Shown here one piece after another: positions 35,248-45,752 of a stretch of DNA of 64,000 nt (the first letter of the stretch is position 1; every line of letters begins with the position of its first letter). This DNA is from Adiantum capillus-veneris. Its lineage: Eukaryota > Streptophyta > Polypodiopsida > Polypodiales > Pteridaceae. The stretch is taken from assembly GCA_014529385.2 (NCBI GenBank), contig CM043965.1:63201933-63265932 (forward strand), written 5' to 3'. Both the position numbers and the translations under genes were made by a program. The notes beneath the pieces were generated by a model that ran no database searches, had not been told where the DNA came from, and saw only the letters and a program-made list of their open reading frames with translations.

Positions 35248-36877
35248 TGTAATGGAATTTGCCTATTCAATTTGAGAGTAGCAGAATTTAATGAGAGTAC
35301 TTTCAAGAAATGATTTTGTGAGCATAGCGGGTTGACATAATTGAAGATAGCAACATAATCATAGCAATTAGTTAACTTGGTATAGACAATACTTTTGCAA
35401 GAGAGAGAATTTAGAGAACATGACAACAGTTGAGGACCGGATTTATGTGGAGCCGGTCCCCCCTCCAATAGGCATTTGTATTATGATTTCTCCCATAAAG
35501 AGAGACTTGTTACAATACATTCTTTGTGTTCCTTGTGACCTAGGTGAAGCAATGAAGATGGAAAGCTTCATGCATCATCATCATAGCATAACCTAAACTT
35601 GAAGAAAGCTTTAACTATACCAAGCCTCAGTCCCAAGACCTCAAACACCTTCGAAGGTGGAGAGAGCTAGCAGGGAATGAGGGTAGGGAAGAGGAAGAAG
35701 AAACATTTCATACGAGAAAGAGCTAGTTCCTCACTTATCATAACTCTTGTGCTAGCATACATAATAGCATAGTAATGAAGAAGAAATAGATGGCAAGCTC
35801 AAGCATTGAAGCATGGCTCTTGGATGGATTTGCACTCCATAGCCAAGAGTGTTGGTGTAGGCTCTCAACCTCTACTTCCTTGGAGAAAGAGAGGGAGCTC
35901 TTGCACTTTGCATAGTACACAATGAGAGTGTTTGTGAGTGTGTGTGGGTGAGTATACCCCCTAAGCACCCCCCTAGCTTGCTTGGGTCGACCCCCCCTTG
36001 TAGCTCATGCTTGAAGCTCATTAGACCCCTCCAGGCCTAGCCAATCACAAGCAGAAGCCATTACAAGCAACAGGGATAGCCTTGGGACAAGTGTCCCCCT
36101 TTCCCCTTTGAGAGAGAGGACTTGATAAATGCAAAATCAATTAATTAAATATCCTTTATTATCATTGGACCCCTTGGGTGGCCAACCAATAGGTTTCAGG
36201 CACACCATGAGGGCAACATGAGGAGGAACTTGACAAGTGTCCTTGCTGCCTCTTCAAGCTGGGGCTTCCCTTGTGTGTGTTCTCTCTCATCCCCCCCCCC
36301 CCCCCCCCCCCCCCCTTGTAGGCTTGCCCCCCTCCTTGTAGGGATCTTTTTGACTTTGGATGAGCAAGCCCCTTAGTCATCAAGCATGACTAAGCACTTG
36401 AAGTAGGGGGTGTTCCCACAAGCATCTCAGGCAAGCTTCTTAAGCACCTTAATCATGCACCAAGTCAAGCACCTCAAGCATGGAGCCAGTCAAGCACCTC
36501 AAGCATCTTAATCAAGCACCTAAAGCATGACAAGCACCTCAAGCAGGACAAGCACCTCAAGCACGACAAGCACCTCGAGTTTGGGCCGGGTTCCCACCTC
36601 AAGCTCAGCCCTAGCTTACCTAAGGTCAAAGGACTTTTACACACATTATTGGAGGTCTTCAATGAAGCTAACCCTAAGGTCTTATGCTCCATTGGTTAGC
36701 CTTGCTCTTGATAGACCATCTCCCATTTGGGCCCCTTTACTATTGGCCCCGTGTTGAGATAGATCTATAAGCACATATCTATATCTTAACACTTGTTCCC
36801 GTTTATTCTCCCACATTAAGTGATCAATTTAACATGAGAAAATCATTTGGGTTGGTTAGATATTAGATTTTATGACA
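35248..36877 (-). mobile_element. 3' LTR of the chromovirus (1630 bp)
   Basis: Minus strand TGTCATAAAATC... to ...CCATTACA. It includes a 25-base poly-C tract (36291-36315) and a minisatellite of AAGCACCTC words (about 36427-36590), both longer than in the partner LTR. Short frames within the LTR are not genes. Confidence 0.92.
36427..36590. repeat. Minisatellite inside the LTR
   Basis: Words of 9-18 bases built on CAAGCACCTCAAGCAYGA repeat many times. The matching stretch in the other LTR (about 43626-43713) has fewer copies, so repeat number changed after insertion or during replication. Confidence 0.88.
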
Positions 36878-36895
36878 TTAACTCTCTCTTGAAAT
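36878..36895 (-). other. Polypurine tract of the chromovirus
   Basis: The minus strand reads TTTCAAGAGAGAGTTAA directly before the 3' LTR; the purine core AAGAGAGAG is the expected plus-strand primer. Confidence 0.7.
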
Positions 36896-37282
36896 CATAG
36901 TCGTCCTCGACTATGAGGTAGAAGAGATAAAGCCTTAGTCATTAGTCAATCGTACTTAGCGGGTAGAGGATCCCTTTTTTACCCTACGACATCTTTCCAA
37001 GATGGATGACTAATCCATTTGGTGTTTGGGAGACATAGCTGCCGCAAGCATGTCTGCTCTTTAGTCCATTTCATTCTCCCAAAGTAGAGTGACAAATTCT
37101 ACTTGGTGTTTGAGAGACGTCGTCATCACAAACATGATTCTAAGCATGCATACTAGTTAAATTTGTGCACAATTAAAAAGAGGACTATTCTTATAAGACA
37201 AAAACATGAGTCATTTAAAAGAAATTTGTACATTTGCTTACTCTAATGTAGCATTGTAAGCATTGACAAGGTTCATACTATC
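36896..37282. other. Untranslated stretch between pol and the 3' LTR
   Basis: No open frame. It contains two related ~100-base phrases (TTTGGTGTTTGGGAGACATA and TTGGTGTTTGAGAGACGTCG), a small internal duplication. Confidence 0.5.
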
Positions 37283-37872
37283 CTAAAGTTGTACTCCTTG
37301 CATCCATGTAGCATCTTCAAAAGGATAATTTTTGAACTTAATAAGATACCGTCGGATTATCTTACCATGTCGTAGTACCTTGTCTTCATGCCGAAGGACA
37401 GCTTCGGGTTGTAGCACCTCTTCTTGGTCTTCAACTTCGGGAGGGTCTTCAATAATTGGTTCAGTTGGTGGCTCTCCTTTGTAGGGCTTAAATAGGCTTA
37501 CATGAAAGGCATTGTGTATAAGCCAATGGTTGGGCAACTTGAGTTGATAAGGGGTCTCATTGATGGGCTTCAAGATTTGGAAAGGACCATAGTATCTTTT
37601 TGCTAGTTTAGCATAATACTTTTGATGGCCCGTAGGATTTTTGCCCGTCGTTTGCCTTAATCGAGCCTTAGGAAACTTGAGTAAGACCCAATCATTTTCT
37701 TTGAACATTAAGGTTCTTCTGTGCTTATCAGCAGCAGCTTTTTGCCTTTGTTGAGAGATGGCTATAGCCTCCCTAATGTTTTGAAAAGATTCTTATAGGT
37801 CACGGCTATACTCATCGGCGGCGAAGATCTTCCCATGTACTTTGAGTAGCAAGGGACTTTTAGGTCTTCCCT
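37283..37872 (-). pseudogene. Pol 3' part: integrase C-terminus and chromodomain
   Basis: The frame ending at 37283 begins effectively at about 37872 with an integrase tail, crosses a TAA in place of a Gln codon, and continues from MFKENDWVLLKF. It carries the RYYGPFQILKPI SH3-like block and FHVSLFKPYKGEP, then a chromodomain-like end with KVLRHGKIIRRYLIKF and FEDATW. In chromoviruses this domain directs integration toward marked heterochromatin. A frame change near 37873 separates it from the integrase core. Confidence 0.85.
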
Positions 37873-38228
37873 CTAGATCTCGAAAGGTGCTTTCCCTGTA
37901 GAAGTATGGACAGTATTATTGTAGGCATACTCTACTAGAGGTAAATACTTTTCCCATTGTGAGTGTTGATCTACTTCGGTAACATAAGTCTTGAGTAGAT
38001 CGAGTATCGTAAGATTGACTATCTCACTTTGGCCATCCGTTTGTGGGTGATAGGCCGAAGAGAAATTCAATCTTGTTCCTAGATTTTCAAAGAGACCTTT
38101 CCAGAAATTACTGGTCATTCTAGGATCTCTATCTGACACGATGGATGTGGGTAATCCATGGTGCTTGAAAATCTGAGATATGAAGAGAGTTGCCATTTGA
38201 TGTGCCGTAATAGTCTTTTTGACAGGAA
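37873..38228 (-). pseudogene. Pol: integrase catalytic core, second half
   Basis: Contains FKHHGLPTSIVSDRDPRM (second catalytic Asp) and SSAYHPQTDGQSEIVN (catalytic Glu), then LVEYAYNNTVH and GKAPFEI. These are the D and E of the integrase DDE triad. A single-base deletion near 38226 puts it out of frame with the preceding segment. Confidence 0.88.
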
Positions 38229-39756
38229 TAAATGTGCTTGCTTGCTAAACCTGTCGACTATTGTCCATATTCCTGTATTCCCATGGATAGACTTGGGTAA
38301 TCCAAAGATGAAATCCATGGATATACTCTCCCATGGTGAATTTGGAATAGGCAATGGCTGGAGTAATCCAGGTTGCTTCCCTCTATCATACTTGGTCTTT
38401 TGGCATACTACACATTTTGAAACATACTCTTGTATGTCCACTTTCATGGTAGGCCAATAGAAATACGTCTCTACTCCTCGGAGAGTAGGTTGAATACCTC
38501 TATGCCCTGCATATGGAGGAGCATGGGATTCATACATAACCTTCTCACGAAGGGAATGGGTAACACATAGCCTATTGCCGTGGAGAAGATAACCATCCTG
38601 CAAGGTGAATGGTTCCTCTTTCTTCCCCAAAGCAAGGGCTGACATTATGTCTCTAAAGTCAGGGTCAGTAGCATACTCATCTATCATGGAGGATAGATCA
38701 TTGTGAGTAGCTATAGACACCGCATTAACTTTTGGTCGTCGTGAAAGTGCATCGGCAACTTGATTGTGCTTACCAGCTATGTGAGCAATATGGAAATTAA
38801 ATTGCGAAAGAAAATTTGCCCACCTCATTTGTTTGTCGGAAAGCTTGGTTTGCGTCATGAAATACTTGAGACTTTGGTGGTCGGTTCGTAGGATAAATGG
38901 AGTCCCCAATAGGTAGTGCTTCCATGTGTCTAGGGCATGTAGAACAACTAAAAGCTCTTTCTCATAAATGCCCAAGACTCGTTCATCACTATTGAGCCTT
39001 CGGCTCTCATATGCTATGGCATGCCCTTCTTGAAGCAAAACCGCTCCAAGGCAATCACCACACGCATCACATTGGACCTCAAATAGCTTTGAGAGATCCG
39101 GAAGCATGAGGACTAGTTGGGAAGTAAGCTTCTCTTTGCGTTTTTCAAAAGCATTTTGCTCCTTAGCAGTCCATACAAACTTAACGTTCTTCTTTGTTAA
39201 GTCGTGTAGTGGTCCTGCTACTTGAGAGAATTTTGCTATGAAGCGTCTATAGTATGCACACATACCAATAAAGCTTCTTAGCTCATGTAGATTCCTTGGG
39301 TTAGGCCATGATTTTATTACCTCTAACTTTGATGGATCCATACGAATACCATCGTGAGAGATAATATGACCTAGATATTGAATCTCTTGAAGGAAGAATT
39401 CACTTTTCTTTTGGTTGAGAAAAAGTTTGTTCTCCCTCAAGGCTTGAAAAATCACTTGGAGATGTTGCTTATGTTCCTCCAAAGACTTGGAGTAGATGAT
39501 GATATCATCAAAGAACACTCCAGTGAATTTACGATATGGTCTAAAAATTTTCTCCATGAGACGATTGAAAGTAGCTGGTGCATTAGTCAAGCCAAAAGGC
39601 ATGACTAGATATTCATAAAGACCAAATGTTGTGCGAAACGCGGTCTTTAGGATATCTTCATCCACTATCCTTATTTGATGATAGCCACTCTTAAGGTCAA
39701 TCCTACTGAAGTAGGTAGAGCCTTGTATCTTATCAAACAGATCTTCTACCCGAGCA
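38229..39756 (-). pseudogene. Pol: RT (catalytic part), RNase H and integrase HHCC
   Basis: The longest pol frame. RT blocks: STYFSRIDLKSGYHQIR, TTFGLYEYLVMPFGL, catalytic box VFFDDIIIYS. RNase H: VQCDACGDCLGAVLLQ (Asp), YEKELLVV (Glu), LRTDHQSLKYF (Asp), then KHNQVADALSRR. Integrase zinc finger HHCC between HAPPYAGHRG and CVVCQKTK, then the first catalytic Asp in SMDFIFGLP. All key residues of RT and RNase H are present. It is separated from the upstream frame by a one-base loss near 39753-39757 and from the downstream one near 38226. Confidence 0.93.
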
Positions 39757-40609
39757 GGGGAAATCTGTTTTTGATAGTGATATGGTTTAGTGCTCGATAG
39801 TCCACACACATACGGTATGTACCATCTTTCTTTTGCACTAAAAGGACTAGAGAACAAAAGGGAGAGGAACTAAGCCTCACCATCCCTTTGTCTACCAATT
39901 CCTGTACTTGCCTCATAATCTCCTCTTGTTGAGCTTGTGAGACTCGATAAGGAGGTTTGTTAGGCGGTGAGCTTCCTGGAAGGAGCTCAATACGATGGTC
40001 ATCATCCCCTCGTTTTGGAGGTAGGTCCATAGGGATATCATCGATGAACACATCTTGGAATCCTTTTAGAAAAGTAGATAAGTCTAACTCTTCTTGATTC
40101 CTATCATTTTCATTTGATGAAACATTATTAGCTTTTAGAGACTCTTTGACATAAATCATGTACGCAGAAACTGAGCTCTTCATTGATTTATCAAAAGAAA
40201 GAGGATTTACAAGTGGAATAGTGCGACCACGCTCACTAGCATCTATATACATGTTCTTTCCCCTGTAGGTGAAGTAAATTCTCCTTTCAGGGAACTTCAT
40301 GTTGGCAGCCATGCGATCAAACCATGGTGCCCCTAGGATAACATCGTGATGTTGGAGAGGAGAGATGAAGAAGTCTTCTTTGTCGACATAGCTTTGGACA
40401 TGAAGCCTCAACTTCCCAATCAAGGGAGTAACGGAGGCTTGTTGCCCCTTGAAAGCTGCATCAACTGTTACTATATCTCCCATCTCAAAAGCTTGAATGC
40501 CCAACTTGGTGGCCAACTCTATTGATATGAAGTTGAGAGTAGAGCCTGGGTTAAACAAGATGAAGGCATCATGCTCTCTTACCTTTCCCCACGCATAGGA
40601 AAGTGATGA
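39757..40609 (-). pseudogene. Pol 5' part: aspartic protease and RT N-terminus
   Basis: In the same frame as gag, directly after a single TGA at 40610-40612. The protease active site reads ILFNPGST, where the catalytic Asp of the usual D-(S/P)-G-(A/S/T) is Asn (codon AAC). The second protease blocks ([12 protein letters not shown]) are present. RT begins with [12 protein letters not shown] and [13 protein letters not shown] and reaches [16 protein letters not shown] before the frame break near 39756. The role is to cut the gag-pol polyprotein; with Asn this copy should not. Confidence 0.88.
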
Positions 40610-42025
40610 TCATTTGCAATGAGCATCCTCTTTTGGAGCTTCGATGGTGGAAGCCCTAGGAGTCTCATTGCGAGTATTCTTCTTGGGGCAAGAACGATAG
40701 CCATGTCCTTGCTCCCCACACTTGAAACACTTATGGTCCTTGCGAAAAGCTTCAAGCTCTTCAGGAGAGAGTTTGTTTTTACCTTTGTTAACTCCCTTCT
40801 CCTTGGACCGATTGTTGTTGTTGTTATTGTTGTTGTTGGAAGTGCCTTGGGAATTATTTTGAGCATTGGATTTCCCCTTTGCATCATTTTTATCTTTGTT
40901 TTCCATGGGCTTGACATTACGTCTAGCCCCTTGATGGAAATTGATGCGTGAAGCAACCATGGTGTGGTGGATTACTTCAGTAATAGTACTGGGCCGTTGA
41001 GAGTTGATGTATTCGGCCATCTCTTCAGGTAATCCCGCACAGAATTGCTGTCTTTGCTCGGCAAAGTCTATCTTTTGAAAGACAGTAGCTTTGAGATGTA
41101 AATCCCAAAACTTGTCTACATACTTGTTGATAGACTCATGAGAGAGAAGCTTCAAGCCGCGCCATTCGGTAAGAACTTTATCTTTAGTATCACTTGGAAG
41201 AAATTGCTTCATGATGGAAACTCGTAGAGTTTTCCATGTCTTTGGGGCTTCTCCATTGCCACGAAGGCTAGCCCACCATTGACGAGCTGATTTTTGGAAG
41301 TGCATAGCTACATGGCGTAGCTTGGAGGACTCTGTGAAGCCCTCGTCCCCAAAGGCCGCATCAAATTGCTGGATGAAGGCCAACACTTTGTCGGTAGCAC
41401 CAAAGGTGCCATCATAGGTGAGAAAAGAGATACTCTTTCCTCCCTCCTTGAACTTCTTTAGCTTTTGTGACCTTTGCCATGCAGGAAATGATTTGCGATG
41501 TCCTCCCCTCTTGTATTCTCTAGGAGAATAGCCATAACTTTCATCGGAAGAGGAGGAAGGTGAAGAAGAAGGAGAAGAGGGTGACCTCTTCCTAGCCCTT
41601 TTCTTCCTTTGTTTCCTCTCTTGCCTTTCAGAGTGATGAGGAGAAGGACTATGGGTTGCTCTTTTCCTCTTGGGAGGAGTAGGCGATCGTCTAGACCGCC
41701 GTCTTCGTGGAGCCACATCTTCAGAAGAACTTAGACTGTCATTGCTTTCTTTCTCTTTGGATTCCTCCTCTCGAATGGGAGAGAGTCTTCTTTTGGGGGT
41801 CTCTTCAAGAGGCCTCCTAAGCTCTCTCTCCTCTGGGAGAGGAAGGGAAATTCCATAAGCACGAAGTTGTTGAGTAACTTCGGCTTGCAAAACAGGGTTG
41901 CCCATAGCTTGTTGCAACCTAGTGACGAGATAATTCACAAACATGGGAGCATCATCATTAGCACCTTCATGTGCAAAATCAAAGCTATCAATGTTCATTC
42001 TACTGTCTTGATTATTGTCAGCCAT
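40610..42025 (-). CDS. Chromovirus gag (capsid and nucleocapsid), intact frame
   Basis: The frame is open from 42067; the ATG at 42025 (MADNNQ) is the better start because the first 14 residues of the longer frame are unlike gag. About 471 residues. It has an Arg/Ser/Pro-rich stretch (about residues 70-170), then the capsid core with FIQQFDAAFG, ARQWWASLRG, and TWKTLRVSIMKQFLP, ending near ASRINFHQ. An Asn run encoded by (TTG)n-like repeats on the plus strand comes next, then the zinc knuckle CFKCGEQGHGYRSC. It forms the particle that packages element RNA. The stop is TGA at 40610-40612, with pol in frame immediately after. Confidence 0.9.
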   Translation of the reverse strand: MADNNQDSRMNIDSFDFAHEGANDDAPMFVNYLVTRLQQAMGNPVLQAEVTQQLRAYGISLPLPEERELRRPLEETPKRRLSPIREEESKEKESNDSLSSSEDVAPRRRRSRRSPTPPKRKRATHSPSPHHSERQERKQRKKRARKRSPSSPSSSPSSSSDESYGYSPREYKRGGHRKSFPAWQRSQKLKKFKEGGKSISFLTYDGTFGATDKVLAFIQQFDAAFGDEGFTESSKLRHVAMHFQKSARQWWASLRGNGEAPKTWKTLRVSIMKQFLPSDTKDKVLTEWRGLKLLSHESINKYVDKFWDLHLKATVFQKIDFAEQRQQFCAGLPEEMAEYINSQRPSTITEVIHHTMVASRINFHQGARRNVKPMENKDKNDAKGKSNAQNNSQGTSNNNNNNNNNRSKEKGVNKGKNKLSPEELEAFRKDHKCFKCGEQGHGYRSCPKKNTRNETPRASTIEAPKEDAHCK

Positions 42026-42426
42026 GTTAACAAAATTTATGTTTATACTTAGTGTATGCTTTGGCAATACAAAACCTTAGTTGCCACTCCTCTTAGCCTT
42101 TGAAAATCGGCTCTTAAGTATCTACACCCACGGCTCAAAGTGGTTAATTATAGAGAGTAGAGGAGTAGGTCTAACATAGCAGAGTTGCCAAGGGCTAGCT
42201 CTTTTCGGACTTCTTATGGCTCAATAATGGTAAAGCCGTAGGCAAGTCTAAAATGACTCCATTATTAAGTCCAAAGCTCCCGAGGTGTGCACCATCCCCC
42301 ACATAGTGGGCTTAACAAAACCGATATTAGATCCCAATTCCACTTACTCTATTATAATTAACAACATCAACCATTTATAGGCTACTGAAGGACCTCTCTT
42401 CTTAAGCAAGAAAAGAGAAACCAAAT
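42026..42426. other. 5' leader of the chromovirus
   Basis: About 400 bases between primer site and gag start; it would hold the packaging signal. No open frame of note. Confidence 0.6.
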
Positions 42427-42438
42427 GCTCTGATACCA
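42427..42438 (-). other. Primer-binding site of the chromovirus (initiator-Met tRNA)
   Basis: The minus strand reads TGGTATCAGAGC exactly, one base inside the 5' LTR. Confidence 0.95.
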
Positions 42439-42439
42439 A

Positions 42440-44011
42440 TGTAATGGAATTTGCCTATTCAATTTGAGAGTAGCGGAATTTAATGAGAGTACTTTCAAGA
42501 AATGATTTTGTGAGCATAGCGGGTTGACATAATTGAAGATAGCAACATAATCATAGCAATTAGTTAACTTGGCATAGACAATACTTTTGCAAGAGAGAGA
42601 ATTTAGAGAACATGACAACAGTTGAGGACCGGATTTATGTGGAGCCGGTCCCCCCTCCAATAGGCATTTGTATTATGATTTCTCCCATAAAGAGAGACTT
42701 GTTACAATATATTCTTTGTGTTCCTTGTGACCTAGGTGAAGCAATGAAGATGGAAAGCTTCATGCATCATCATCATAGCATAACCTAAACTTGAAGAAAG
42801 CTTTAACTATGCCAAGCCTCAGTCCCAAGACCTCAAACACCTTCGAAGGTGGAGAGAGCTAGCAGGGAATGAGGGTAGGGAAGAGGAAGAAGAAACATTT
42901 CATACGAGAAAGAGCTAGTTCCTCACTTATCATAACTCTTGTGCTAGCATACATAATAGCATAGTAATGAAGAAGAAATAGATGGCAAGCTCAAGCATTG
43001 AAGCATGGCTCTTGGATGGATTTGCACTCCATAGCCAAGAGTGTTGGTGTAGGCTCTCAACCTCTACTTGCTTGGAGAAAGAGAGGGAGCTCTTGCACTT
43101 TTCATAGTACACAATGAGAGTGTTTGTGAGTGTGTGTGGGTGAGTATACCCCCTAAGCACCCCCCTAGCTTGCTTGGGTCGACCCCCCCTTGTAGCTCAT
43201 GCTTGAAGCTCATTGGACCCCTCCAGGCCTAGCCAATCACAAGGAGAAGCCATTACAAGCAACAGGGATAGCCTTGGGACAAGTGTCCCCCTTTCCCCTT
43301 TGAGAGAGAGGACTTGATAAATGCAAAATCAATTAATTAAATATCCTTTATTATCATTGGACCCCTTGGGTGGCCAACCAATAGGTTTCAGGCACACCAT
43401 GAGGCCAACATGAGGAGGAACTTGACAAGTGTCCTTGCTGCCTCTTCAAGCTGGGGCTTCCCTTGTGTGTGTTCTCTCTCATCCCCCCCCCCCCGCCCTT
43501 GTAGGCTTGCCCCCCTCCTTGTAGGGATCTTTTTGACTTTGGATGAGCAAGCCCCTTAGTCATCAAGCATGACTAAGCACTTGAAGTAGGGGGTGTTCCC
43601 ACAAGCATCTCAGGCAAGCTTCTCAAGCACCTTAATCATGCACCAAGTCAAGCACCTCAAGCATGGAGCCAGTCAAGCACCTCAAGCACGACAAGCACGA
43701 CAAGCACCTCGAGTTTGGGCCGGGTTCCCACCTCAAGCTCAGCCCTAGCTTACCTAAGGTCAAAGGACTTTTACACACATTATTGGAGGCCTTCAATGAA
43801 GCTAACCCTAAGGTCTTATGCTCCATTGGTTAGCCTTGCTCTTGATAGACCATCTCCCATTTGGGCCCCTTTACTATTGGCCCTGTGTTGAGATAGATCT
43901 ATAAGCACATATCTATATCTTAACACTTGTTCCCGTTTATTCTCCCACATTAAGTGATCAATTTAATATGAGAAAATCATTTGGGTTGGTTAGATATTAG
44001 ATTTTATGACA
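42440..44011 (-). mobile_element. 5' LTR of the chromovirus (1572 bp)
   Basis: The partner of 35248-36877, with the same TG/CA ends. It is 58 bases shorter, because its C run is 12 rather than 25 long (43483-43494) and it has fewer AAGCACCTC words. Drives minus-strand transcription. Confidence 0.92.
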
Positions 44012-44530
44012 TTGACTCGAGCATTGAAACCTATCCCCAAACAAATATGCTGCTCCCAGCTGAAACATTGGCGCCCCATTATTACGATACCGGTGGCCTA
44101 TAAAATTATTGCCAAATCCATAGACCTAAGACTTTCTCCCCTTCTAGACAAAGTTATCACTCTCCACCAGCATGGATTATCAAGGGGAGATCAATCTATG
44201 ATAACATTCTAGCTGCCATGGTCAGCATAGAGTATACAACATTCACTAAACTAGAGTGTATTCTGCAGCAACTGGATCTTGATAAAGCTTATGATAGGAT
44301 CACATGGTCGTTCATCGAAGATGTTATGAAAGTTTTATTCTTTGGACTGCGGATGTGGCACTTGGTTAGCACCCTTGGTGAGGGTAGACATCCTGAGCTC
44401 CTACTCAACGAAAGAGTTGTGGGGGCATTCAAGGTTAAAAGATCAATCAAGCAAGGCTTCCCCTTAGCCCCTATGCGAGTTAAGCAAGCACCACCACTCC
44501 AAATTTTGAGACCACCTATGCAACAATAGC
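44012..44530 (+). pseudogene. LINE reverse transcriptase, continuation right of the gypsy insertion
   Basis: Resumes the LINE interrupted at 35247. Blocks are LKHWRPIITIPVAYKIIAKS, LLDKVITLHQHGLSRGD, LDLDKAYDRITWSFIEDVM (the first catalytic Asp region), LLNERVVGAFKVKRSIKQGF and PLAP. This is the order of the L1 RT palm up to the block before the YADD box. There are frame changes near 44035 and 44215. The sequence loses RT similarity right after FPLAP, so YADD and the 3' half are missing; a deletion or another rearrangement must be the cause. Confidence 0.82.
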
Positions 44531-45752
44531 CATCACCTACCACCTCAAGTTTCTATCCCTCCCTTTGCAAGCAAAACCTACTGCTAGATATCACGTAGTA
44601 TGCATCATTAGCTTGGATGACAAAAGTCATTCTTGTCTCTGTGTTGTTGTAAGAGGCTCACTATAGAAAAACTAGGGCTAACCACTGTAGTGTCAAATAG
44701 GAAGTTTTGGCCTCATAGCAAAAGAAAAATGCCAATGTTGCCACTTTGAATGCTTTCATAGGTAGAAGACATGCCCACTCAGTTACTGCTTTTGTACGAG
44801 ACTGGGCACCCTCCTGTTGTATGTGGTTACCTGCAATTGGGATAGCTGGCATAATGGTTAATTATTTGTTGTCTATTTGATTTTACTAATAGTGAGTTGA
44901 TGATGATTTGATTGGAATTCTGGGAGTTGAAAAGGAGCGCTAGCAAATAATAACCCTCTCGGTCCATTTTACCTTTGCACAATATTTTAGACTTTTATTC
45001 AATAAGCCACTATGGCTGCTTGTAAATAGCTCTAGTGAGAACTCACCCTTATGGGACATGCAATAAGTGATGTGCTCCACTCAAGTACTAAAGTGGACTA
45101 GATGTTAAAGAGGGGCCTCCAATTTTGGCACCCAAAAAATCAAATAATAAATAAAATAACAAACTCCACAAGAAGAGGTGCCTTGGAGTTTGGGGCTATG
45201 ATTTTAGGCCATTCACTTGCAAGATTCTCTGCTCTTCTCTCTTAGACTATGCTAAATCATGTCCTATACCCTCTAATCATGTTTACATCTTTTACAATCT
45301 CTTACACTCTGTCTTTGTCAAATCTATTCTCGTGTGTGTGTGTGTGTGTATTGTCCTAGTCTAGGTGTGTTATGTGTACTTGGATTTGGGGGAGAAGGTG
45401 ATATGTTCATGGTGATGTGTGTGAGGAAGTGTTGAATTGCCTAAGCAATCGGTCTCCCCATCTCCCAACAATGGCATCAGAGCAAGGCAACGCTCTTGGA
45501 AACACGACCACCACGGAGATGAAGATTCATATTGGAAATTGGAGCTTTCGAAATCCTCTTAGCGAAGCAACAATTTCCAACCGTGAAGATCTTATCATCA
45601 ATCATTAGAGCTAAGTTGATTTTATTTATGTAATGATTAATTTCAAGGGGATTTTTAATCTCATTAAAATTAAAGCATGATTCCTATTGGGTTATAAGAA
45701 AGAAGGTGATAATAATTTAGTAGTAAATAATGAGAGAGATCTTGTCCAACAA
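44531..45752. other. Non-coding stretch with an LTR fragment and a GT microsatellite
   Basis: A 24-base stretch at 44796-44819 (ACGAGACTGGGCACCCTCCT) is identical to the start of the LTR fragment at 62248. (GT)n at about 45333-45351. No gene seen. Confidence 0.5.

Larger units (their letters stand above)
35248..44011 (-). mobile_element. Ty3/gypsy chromovirus, 8.76 kb, full structure, inserted in a LINE
   Basis: Two LTRs (35248-36877 and 42440-44011), an exact initiator-Met primer site, a polypurine tract, gag, protease, RT, RNase H, integrase and a C-terminal chromodomain are all present in the order of a Ty3/gypsy chromovirus on the minus strand. The flanking pentamers TTGAT and TTGAC differ at one base and are read as the target duplication. 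Pol carries several frame changes and a stop, so the copy is dead or depends on helpers. The LTRs differ by about a dozen to fifteen substitutions by eye plus length changes in repeats, so the insertion is fairly young. Confidence 0.93.

Noticed and set aside
35181-36692. Several open frames of 70-95 codons inside the chromovirus LTRs, repeated at 42382-43826
   Set aside because: They recur because the LTR recurs, include minisatellite translations, and lack any domain.
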